From Saururus chinensis (Eukaryota > Streptophyta > Magnoliopsida > Piperales > Saururaceae), in NCBI GenBank assembly GCA_035235625.1, contig CP141143.1:45369178-45433177 (forward strand): 64,000 nt of DNA, written 5' to 3'. The notes under the pieces were generated by a model. The model was given only the letters and a program-made list of their open reading frames with translations. It was not told where the DNA came from and searched no databases. The position numbers and the translations under genes were made by a program. Below, piece after piece: positions 55,958 to 64,000 of the stretch. Positions within the stretch are counted from its first letter, which is position 1. Each line of letters starts with the position of its first letter.

Positions 55958-57581
55958 TTATTTGATCGGGATAGTACTTAAAGAGATAAGGGTCGTCCCA
56001 AAAGAAATGCTTTACCTCGGTAAAGAATCTCTTTTTATCTTGAGGAGACCAATGGTGGGGAACTTTACCTGTCACCAAGTAGTTAGCAATGTCGGCATAC
56101 CATGGAGGATGTGAGATGGCAAAAAGTTGTTCATCGGGGAATGTGTCTTGGATTGGAATGTTGTCGGAAGAATCAGAAAATTCCAATCTTGAATGATGAT
56201 CCGCCACCACATTCTCTACTCCCTTCTTGTCTTTGATTGTGAGATGAAACTCTTGGAGTAGGAGTATCCATCGGAGTAATCTGGGTTTTATATCTTCCTT
56301 GCTCAAAAGGTACTTCAAAGCTGCATGGTCAGTGAAAATGATAATTTGAGAGCCAATCAACTAGGATCTAAATTTGTCAAGTACAAATACTACGGCAAGA
56401 AGTTCTTTTTCAGTGGTGGAGTAGTTCATTTGGGCACTATTTAAAGTTCTACTTGCATAATGAATTACACAAGGTTTCTTATCTTTCCTTTGCCCTAAAA
56501 CAGCCCCAACGGCATAATCACTTACATCACACATAATTTCAAAAGGAAGGGTCCAATCCGGGGGCTGCATGATGGGTGCGGACACTAACATGTTCTTAAG
56601 CTTTGTGAAAGCTTCTTCACATGCATCCGACCACTTAAAAGAATGCTCTTTAGATAGAAGATTACACAATGGTCTAGATATCACACTAAAATTCTTGATA
56701 AATCTTCTATAAAAACCGGCATGCCTTAGAAAGGATCTAACATCTTTTATGGACTTTGGACTAGGCAAATTAGCAATCAATTCAATTTTTGCCTTGTCCA
56801 CTTGAATTCCCTACACAGAAACAATGTGACTAAGTACTATTCCAGTAGTAACCATAAAATAATACTTTTCCCAATTTAAAACTAGAATTTTCTCTTCACA
56901 TCTCACCAAAACTTTTTCTAAGTTATCAAGACAATCATCAAAAGAATCACCAAAAACAGAAAAATCATCCATAAAAACTTCTAAAAACCGCTCCACCATG
57001 TCACTAAAGATGCTCATCATGCACTTTTGGAATGTGGCAGGAGCATTACATAATCCAAACGGCATCCTTCGATATGCAAAGGTACCAAATGGACATGTAA
57101 AGGTTGTTTTTTCTTGATTTTAAGTGCAATCTCAATTTGGTTATATCCTGAATAACCATCTAGAAAACAATAAAATTAATGACTGGCTACCCTCTCTAGG
57201 ATTTAGTCCATGAATGGCAAGGGGAAGTGGTCTTTCCTAGTGACAGAATTCAATTTCCTATAATCTATGCACATCCGCCAACCAGTGGTGACTCTAGTGG
57301 GAATTAACTCATCATTGGCATTCTTTACCACTGTCACTCCAGACTTTTTGGGGACAACCTGTGTAGGACTCACACATGGACTGTCAGAAATAGGTAAATG
57401 ATACCCACATCCAATAATTTTAAGACCTTTGCTCTCACTACCTTTTTAATGTTGGGGTATAACCTTTGTTGCATTTGTCTCACAGGTTTTGTATTTTCTT
57501 CCATGAAGATCCTATGTGTACAAATCAGGGAACTAATCCCCTTGATATCAGCAATGGTCTAACCAATAGCATTCTTGTGAT
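55958..57581 (-). pseudogene. Athila-like reverse transcriptase and RNase H, minus strand
   Basis: From the 3' side of the protease. RT is recognisable at 57,066-57,400 across stops (VPKKSGVTVVKNANDELIPT; GWRMCIDYRKLNSVTRKDHF; YSGYNQIEIA). It is open at 56,811-57,065 (MPFGLCNAPATFQKCMMSIF; FLEVFMDDFSVFG with both catalytic Asp). Then come FLRHAGFYRRFIKNFSVISR and LNLLSKEHSFKW-like sequence (56,361-56,801). RNase H has CDVSDYAVGAVLGQRKDKKP, ATEKELLAVVF-like TTEKELLAVVFVLDKFRS, a TAG stop, then IIFTDHAALKYLLSKEDIKP and ADHHSRLE (55,953-56,360). Reverse transcriptase copies element RNA into DNA and RNase H removes the template. Stops and frameshifts make it non-functional. Confidence 0.94.
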
Positions 57582-58415
57582 TTATAAGATAAGGACTTCG
57601 AGCAACCTATGCTCTTGTTCCCTTTCCAACAATGAAGAGACAACCACAAGAAATGTCTCTCCCTCATCAAGATAAGCATATTTAAGTTCAGTAGGGAGGG
57701 GTTTCAAGTCTAGCTTGGGTGGTTGGACACTTGAGGGGAGAGGAGCGCTATTCGAAGGAGGTAACTCCTCAAAGCGGGCCTTCCACCTATCAGTATCTAA
57801 TAATGGAGTTGACTCCAATAAGGAATTTACATCATTAATTATAACATCATCATCAAAGTTAAAATAAGAAAGACAGGCTTCAAGAGGGTCAGAAAATGAA
57901 GAAATAGTAGTCATGTCATCAACAAGACTTTCTAAAAGATTCACTTCATGTACATCCTCATCATCATCTCCTGGTTGCCTGCAAATATTAAAAATGTTTA
58001 GTTCCAAAGTCATATTTCTGAAAGAAAGCTTCATAACACCATTTATACAATTAATAAGAGCATTAGAAGTAGCAAGAAATGGACGGCCTAATATGACAGA
58101 AATTTGAGTATAAGCATTCAAAACTAGTTGTGTGTCCAAAACAATAAAATCAACAGGAAAGTAAAACTTTTCTACTTGTACTAGCACATCTTTAACAATT
58201 CCTCTTAGTGTTTTAACTAAGCGATCTGCAAGTTGAAGTGTAATGCTTGTGGGCTTCAATTCACCAAGTCCCAATTGTTCATAAACAGAATAAGGTAAGA
58301 GATTAACACTTGCCCCAAGATCAAGCAAAGTTTTTTCAATTATATAATTCCTAATTATAAAAGATATGGTTAGACAACTAGGATCTTTATATTTGGGTGG
58401 GGTGTTTTGTTGCAA
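57582..58415 (-). pseudogene. Athila-like aspartic protease and linker, minus strand
   Basis: The longest open coding stretch of the window (about 277 codons). It reads PPKYKDPSCLTISFIIRNYI, then the active-site region LLDLGASVNLLPYSVYEQLG. DLGA in place of DTGA is usual in Athila-type proteases. Then come ITLQLADRLVKTLRGIVKDV, LVQVEKFYFPVDFIVLDTQ, ISVILGRPFLATSNALINC and a diverged acidic linker toward RT (ELPPSNSAPLPSSVQPPKLD; LKPLPTELKYAYLDEGETF). Protease cuts the Gag-Pol polyprotein into parts. The first ATG is arbitrary, since this is a polyprotein segment with a stop about 10 codons upstream (around 58,425). The frame ends near 57,582 at a stop before the RT lead-in. Confidence 0.93.
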
Positions 58416-58419
58416 AATT

Positions 58420-60140
58420 GCACTTACTTATTCTGTCAAAAATCTTTCTTTTATACATGTAGCTTACGCTTGATTTTACAAAGGTCTTTCAAAAATTTAG
58501 CATAAGATGGGATTTATTTAATAGCATCTAAGAGAGAAATGATGATCTTCACTTGTTTGAAAATTTTAAAAATGACACCATTTGACACTAATTTAAAGGA
58601 AGATTGTAATCTTTAGGGAAAAGGAGGAGCAATTGGAACAATACAATCAGAGTTGTCAAGTTCATCACCATGTTTAGAATTCAAAGACTCCTTAGGTTTA
58701 ACAACTTTTATTGAAATGTCTTTGTTAATAACTTTTCCACTTCTTAAAGTGGTGATGGACTTAGCATGCTCTTCTTGTGAACTTGAAGAATTTAAATTTT
58801 CAATTACAAATTGACCTTTATGATTTGGTTGAGGTTGAGAAGGAATTTTTTTTTTCTTGAGTGCATAAAGCTGTGGTCAATTAAGTGATAGAAGTCTTAA
58901 AGTCATTGATGGCTTGCATTGTTTGGTTGTTGATTGTTGCTTGACTTTACATGAATGTTTGAAATGTGTCTTGAAGAGTCTTCTTATGTGGTAGAACATA
59001 ATTTGAGGAAGAAGGGGGTACCTGCACATTAGACTTATTTCTCTAACTAAAGTTTGGATGATTTCTCCAATTAGGAGTATAAGTTTCAGAATAAGGAGAA
59101 AAAAAAAAGGCATTTTGTAAGTATTAATAGCACTTGCTTGAGTATGTAACACTTCTTGAAAAGTAGGGATTGTTGGACAATCCTGTGTTTGATGTTCATC
59201 ACTCTCACATATACTACAAATATCTTATGCTTTTGGAGAACCTTTAGACATGTTTTCCTTATTAATTTCCATAGCCTCAACTTTTCTAGTTAAACTTGTA
59301 ATTTTTGCTTTTACATCATCCTCTTCTTTAAGAAGGTACATTCCCCCCTTAGTTGTCAAATTATAATTTGGTCTTAATACTACTTTCAAATTTATTAGAA
59401 TCTTTCCATGATTAAGCATTTTCAGCTAACACATCAAAATAGTCCCATGCTTCCTCAGGTTCTTTATTTAAAAATTCTCTATTACACATCATTTCAACAA
59501 ATTGCCTCATTTGAAAAGTCAAACTATTATAAAAGAAACTAATTGTACGTCATGTTTCATATCCATGATGTGGGAACAATAACAAAAGTTCTTTAAATCT
59601 TTCCCAACATTGAAAAAAAGTCTCATTTTCTTTTGGTGAAAAATTTATGATGTTCTTTCTAAGTGTATTAGTTCTATGGGTGGGGAAAAACTTTTTAAAA
59701 AATTCTCTTTGCATTTATTGCTATGTTCCAATGAATCTTGGCTTCAAAGAATTAAACTAATTTTTTGCTTTTTCCTTTAAAGAAAATGAAAAGAGTTTTA
59801 ATCGAATAACATCATTTGAAACATTTTGGTTTGGCAAAGTTGCAAAAACCTCTTCAAACTCTTTTAAATGCAAATATGGGCTTTCTGAATCTAAGTAATG
59901 AAGTTTGGGTAGTAATTGAATTACACCCGGCTTGAGTTCAAAACCACCCATATTAGTTGAAAAAATCATGCAAGAAGCAGAACTTGATCTTGTTGGTTGT
60001 AAATAATTACGCAAGGTTTTAACTTGAACATTTTGTGCATTATTATCCTCATTATCACTTCTTAGTACCTTATTAGTTCTTAGATCCTCCATTGTATCAA
60101 AATAAAGATTATTTTTAAAAGATTTGTTTACTCTTTTCAA
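58420..60140 (-). pseudogene. Athila-like gag, minus strand
   Basis: Begins near 60,140 (MKRVNKSFKNNLYFDTMEDL). It has the characteristic VKTLRNYLQPTRSSSASCM, ELKPGVIQLLPKLHYLDSES and PYLHLKEFEEVFATLPNQNV, and IRLKLFSFSLKEKAK before the first stop at 59,757. After frameshifts it continues with the segment near 59,480-59,600 (EFLNKEPEEAWDYFD), then GMYLLKEEDDVKAKITSLTR and KVEAMEINKENMSK (59,225-59,419). A perfect CCHC zinc knuckle, CSICESDEHQTQDC, lies at about 59,190-59,235. The rest toward 58,420 is eroded. Gag forms the virus-like particle and the knuckle binds RNA. The element cannot make it now. Confidence 0.9.
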
Positions 60141-60463
60141 TCGTCCAGAATTATCACGTACCTATATGAACATGCAACAACAAATTTTTTTTTTTTAGTA
60201 ACAAACGAAAGTAAAAGTGCAAAAATTAAATGAAAGGCCAAAGACACTATCAAGGAACACGTTTGATCCCGAAAAATTTTCGGTAGTAATGTGGCTAGTG
60301 CCTCCGGTCTTAAAAAAAGAAAAATTACAGAATTTAAATGCTAAAAATAAATGACATAAAGTAAATAACTGAATTTAAAGAGTTAGTGTGCAAAAATAAA
60401 AGTTAGAGAATTAGTAAAGTTAGAGAGTTTTTTTCGTAACGGATTCTTGTCACACATTGCAAT
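60141..60463 (-). other. Untranslated leader of the Athila-like element
   Basis: About 320 bp between primer site and gag start, A/T-rich with a poly-T run at 60,187-60,196. No frame, repeat or clear structure is seen. Confidence 0.75.
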
Positions 60464-60480
60464 CCCCGGCAACGGCGCCA
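60464..60480 (-). other. tRNA-Asp primer binding site
   Basis: The plus strand carries CCCCGGCAACGGCGCCA, identical to the 3' end of plant tRNA-Asp(GTC), including CCA. On the element's strand this reads TGGCGCCGTTGCCGGGG, the PBS used by Athila elements. It starts three bases from the 5' LTR. Confidence 0.95.
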
Positions 60481-60483
60481 ATT

Positions 60484-61679
60484 TGTTGTTACGTCCAAAC
60501 CAAGACTATGAATTAGTCTAGTTTAGATTTCTTTTTTACTTGTCAACTATAGTAAACAAGGTCGATCTACAGGGAAAGCCTTATGTGACAAAGAAAACTA
60601 TTACGAAGAGAATATAATAGAGAAGGAAGATGAAATAGAGAATAAGAGACAATTAAATAGAAAGTGCTAAGGCATTGGAAATCCACTTGTAATAAATCCC
60701 TAATGTATATTTGATTCAAATGATAACTCAATTAAGATCAAATAAAAATTTGTCTTAATCGGAAAATTTATCTTTTAGAAAAAAACTTTGAAATAGAACA
60801 ATAGTAATTGATTATTTACTATGTGAAAGCATTAAATATATAATCACAGGGAATTATAAGCATTCAGTGTGCCTTTCGTCAACGCTGAATTAAATAATTA
60901 TATATATTATAAACTCTTTAAATATGAAACATCAATTTAAAATAATAAAGAACTTACTTGAAACAAAGTATCTATTAAACATCAAGTACAAGTTTCATTC
61001 CTAGCCTTAGCTTGAGAGCTTTAGAAAGCCATTACAATAAAACTAAAAAAAAAATTAAAAAATGAGAGAAGAAAATAGGAGAAGATAGCTCTAAAGAGGA
61101 GAGAGTGATCCATCTATCACGTCCACCCCTCTATTTATAAGAGTAGAATGGGTTGCTTTAAAGAGGAAAATGAAATCATATCTCTAGATTACCTCCTGAT
61201 TGATTGTCTGATTGAACCTATATATCTTAGGAATTTGGAATTTCTTCCTAAAATAATACTTGTAGCCATGGAAGTCTTTATTCCATTACCACCAGAATCG
61301 TATTAATCGGAATTATACATAAAAAGATATGATCGAAATACTAAGGCTGTGTCAATCTGTCCAAATCAGCTTCTTTCATAATTTAGTTCTATTCATACAA
61401 GTCTCAAATCAAATGGGTCCACAAGGTTGTGTTCGACCATTCCATGCATGTTTAGACTATTAGGAACCCATTCTTGACTTTTAAATAGCTTTGGGTAGTT
61501 GGGCTTAACTTCCTCTTTCAGTTGTATCATGTCGAAGCCTATTTAGACATGTAAACTCAATTAAGGTCCAACTAACTTATTCAAAACACAAATAGCCCAA
61601 ATCAGCAATAAATTAACATAAAATAGGATTATAATTCAAAATTTGAAATTATTTTATTGAACATTATTTCAGTGCATCA
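60484..61679 (-). mobile_element. 5' LTR of the Athila-like element (1,196 bp)
   Basis: On the minus strand it runs from TGATGCACTGAAATAATG (61,679) to GGACGTAACAACA (60,484). The TATA-box complement (CTATTTATAA) is at 61,131-61,140. Same family as 47,224-48,418 and as the solo LTR at 22,158-23,355. Confidence 0.94.
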
Positions 61680-61684
61680 AGTAT
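61680..61684 (+). repeat. Right target-site duplication of the Athila-like element (AGTAT)
   Basis: Exact partner of 47,219-47,223. Confidence 0.88.
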
Positions 61685-62093
61685 AGCATAAACTAGGGCT
61701 GGGAATCATGAATTAAATCATAAAGGAATCATGGATTAAATCAGCAAGGAACCATGGATTAAATCAGTAAAAGTATGGCACTAATAAAGGCTGAAACTTT
61801 CAATCAAATCTAGCTTGGTAATGGCACGAATTTGTGGCTAAAACCTATAATTACAATCAGCAGAGTTAATGTACAATAAAACCTATAATTATATTCAGAA
61901 AAATTCATGCACAAATAATGGCCAAAGTTTGATCAAAAGTCAACAAAGTATGAGTAGGAAATAGGGCAAACACCCATACTTGAATAAGCAAGGTTCATGC
62001 ACAAATCAGGGCCAAAATATACAATTAAACTCAACAAGGTTTATTCATGAATCAGGGAAAAAAGATGCATTCGAAACCATTCCATTAAGGTTG
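61685..62093 (-). mobile_element. LTR-like family F, minus orientation, right part
   Basis: Continues the array broken at 47,223: ATAGCATAAACTAGGGCTG, GGCACTAATAAAGGCTGAAA and CATGCACAAATCAGGGCCAA. It corresponds to about 33,800-34,100 of the plus copy. It stops at 62,093, where satellite resumes, so the 5' part of F is missing here. Confidence 0.7.
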
Positions 62094-62330
62094 ACAAATT
62101 GTGGTTGCAGTTTGTCCATTTGATTCGTTATTATGAATGTAACAGATGTATGGGAGATCTCTTTTAACTTTAAACGATATAATGCTTTGTGCACATTCGC
62201 AATGAACTTTTGTTTTAATCAAATAAAAGGATTTAACTTACCAAAAAGTGGTCCGATTGGTTTGTCGTTTTGTGCATTTTATTTATTCTTACGAACATAG
62301 CGAATGAGTACTATTTATTTAACTCAATTA
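62094..62330 (-). repeat. Satellite, reverse orientation
   Basis: Most of one monomer: TTGACAAATTGTGG ... GGGAGATCTCTTTTAACTTT ... AAAAAGTGGTCCGATTGG. It ends within ATTTATTTAACTCAATTA. Confidence 0.9.
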
Positions 62331-62989
62331 TATAAAGGCTACGCGCGCTAGGGTAGAGAGTATCATGGGAAAACTCTCTACTCTCTAGATCCCGGCACAC
62401 CATGAGCACGGGTGGCTCTTCTAGCCACAAGCACAAAATGTTTTGAGATGATATGTGGAGGAGTAAGAGGTCACTGCTTTCTACCCGCAACAAATTCCTA
62501 TTAATAATATATGTGTGGGACATTAGTAGTAAGTCGTGAGAGCTTACAAACCTAAAAGCTTCTTTGGTATGTAGGAAGAAGAATTAGGGGTGGTTTTGGG
62601 TGAGAGGCACACCCTGTTTTCATGAAAAATATTATATATGATATGTGCTGTGAAACTGCTATGTTTTTATTCTTGTCTCATAGTCTAAACTCCCCAACTG
62701 AATATTTTAAAATACTCACCAACCCCCAGACTTTACAGGACTCGACGAAGCTTAGTGTTTGGGTAGAAGGGCCTACTCCGAGTTTTATCGATGTAATTTC
62801 AAGGATTTCAACTGCACTGAAACAAGTAAGAATTTTCCTTATTATTTTTCTCTTGTGTGTTTGTACACGGACCATGGTTCTTGGGGAAACTATTAATATA
62901 TTATTGCATAAGGCAAGAGGCTCCCATCGTGGGTCCGGGTAAACTCCGATATCTTTATAATATGCTTCTAAAATCCCAGGACGAGACAA
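62331..62989 (+). mobile_element. LTR-like fragment within the satellite
   Basis: A 659-bp non-satellite insert. It begins right at a TATA box (ATTATATAAAGGC) followed by CTACGCGCGC and a strong hairpin (TAGAGAGT / ACTCTCTA, 62,354-62,380). It ends CCCAGGACGAGACA, resembling the GGGGCGTGACA end of family A LTRs. It looks like an LTR lacking its U3. About 40 bp of satellite is missing, and no target duplication is found. The short frames on either strand have no recognisable content. Confidence 0.5.
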
Positions 62990-64000
62990 TTCTAAATCTA
63001 GTTAAACAAATGAAATCATAAAAGTGAAGGTAGAACGGCCAAATTGTGGTATTACTTTGTCCATCTAATTCATCATTACGAATGTAAGAAATGAATGGGA
63101 GGTTTTTTTAAACTTTAAACGTTATAATGATTTGTGCACATTATTAACAAACTTCGATTTTAATCGATTAAAAAGATATAAATTGACCATAAGTGGGATG
63201 AATGGTTCATCGTTTAGTGCATTTGATTCATTCTTACGAACATCACAAATAAGTACGTATTTATTTAAAATAATAAAATACACATTCATGATGATCATTT
63301 GGTGCTTTGTTCTAAACCTAATTAAGCAAATAATTTCACATAAGTTAAGGAAGAACTATCAAATTATGATATTACTTTGTTCATTTCATTCTTTATTAGG
63401 AACAATACAAATAAATGAGAGTTCTCTATTAACTTTAAATGATATAATGATGTGTACACATTTTTAACAAACTTCAGTTTTAATAGATAAAAATGATATC
63501 ATTGGACGAAAAGTGGTCCGATTAGTTCGTTGTATAGTACATTTTATTCTTTCTATCAAACTTAGCCAATAAGTAAATATTTATTTTAAATAATTAAATA
63601 AACATTAGTGATGAGCTTCGATGATTTGTTCAAAATCTAGTTAGGTAGTTGAAATAATATAAGTTATGGAAGAATGGCGAAATTGTGCTAGTACTTTATC
63701 CATTTAATTCGTCCTTACGAATGAAACTATTAAATGGGATGTATCTTTATACTTTAAACCATATAATGATTTGTGCACATTCTTAACAAACTTTTGTTTT
63801 AATCAATTAAAAATCATTTAGTGCATTTGATGCACTTTTATGAACTTAGCAAATGAGTATGTATTTATTTAAAACAATTATATGCACATTCGTACATTAA
63901 ACGTTGTAACGATTTGTGAACATCGTTTAGTGCATTTGATTCATTCTTACAAACAAGTAAATGAGTATATATTTCTTTAAAATAACTAAATATACATTCA
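62990..64000 (-). repeat. Satellite, reverse orientation, to the window edge
   Basis: Roughly three monomers, including GAATGGGAGG, TTTAATCGATTAAAAAG and GGTCCGATTAGTTCG. Near 63,810 and 63,890 monomers are joined out of phase by internal deletions. The array runs off the window. Confidence 0.9.

Noticed and set aside
60461-60480. tRNA-Asp 3' end as a possible tRNA gene
   Set aside because: Only the terminal 17-19 bases match, with no anticodon or D arm, and it sits three bases from an LTR; it is the primer binding site.
1-64000. Claim that this is a functional centromere
   Set aside because: Satellite plus chromovirus content fits pericentromeric DNA, but nothing in the sequence alone shows CENH3 binding.

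Overview
The window reads as repeat-dense, gene-poor nuclear heterochromatin of a flowering plant. The evidence is long AT-rich satellite arrays, nested plant-type Ty3/gypsy LTR retrotransposons (chromoviruses and an Athila-like element with a tRNA-Asp primer site), a CACTA-transposon end, and a captured fragment of the plant gene family DUF1005. The species cannot be fixed; a eudicot is a guess from the AT-rich satellite and the Athila-like element. I see no intact host gene, tRNA, rRNA or CRISPR array. Every coding stretch is retrotransposon-derived or a captured gene fragment, and all are broken.

Layout. 1-10,017: satellite of about 310-320 bp monomers, switching orientation near 7,308 and carrying a CACTA end at 6,352-6,660. 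10,018-14,169: eroded plus-strand Ty3/gypsy pol with the start of its long LTR (family B). 14,170-16,028: two oppositely oriented, truncated copies of the family A chromovirus whose LTRs meet tail to tail. 16,029-18,806: minus-strand pol of family A. 18,808-24,505: plus-strand chromovirus family C, interrupted by solo LTR D (21,276-23,929), itself interrupted by solo LTR E (22,158-23,355). 24,506-30,088: minus-strand gag pieces of family A mixed with plus-strand family A LTRs. 30,089-33,245 and 35,136-35,444: satellite again, split by LTR-like family F.

35,445-43,491: a minus-strand family A element deleted for most of RT and for the integrase core, with LTR-like insertion G (41,938-43,345) in its 5' LTR. 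43,492-45,311: a non-autonomous LTR element (H) carrying captured gene fragments. 45,312-47,223 and 61,680-62,093: LTR-like family F, split by an Athila-like element (47,224-61,679) with a 5-bp target duplication. That element is itself split by a 4.9-kb solo LTR (51,041-55,957) with its own 5-bp target duplication. 62,094-64,000: satellite, interrupted by one further LTR-like fragment.

Nothing here amounts to a working gene system; the interest lies in structure. Main points: at three insertion sites the host reading frame or flanking sequence can be rejoined and matching target duplications read; a hairpin-plus-polypurine-tract module occurs twice in the Athila-like element; palindromic TTCGAA boxes recur in two unrelated LTR families; a 16-bp palindrome is the best-kept part of the satellite; and DUF1005 sequence has been transduced by a retroelement.
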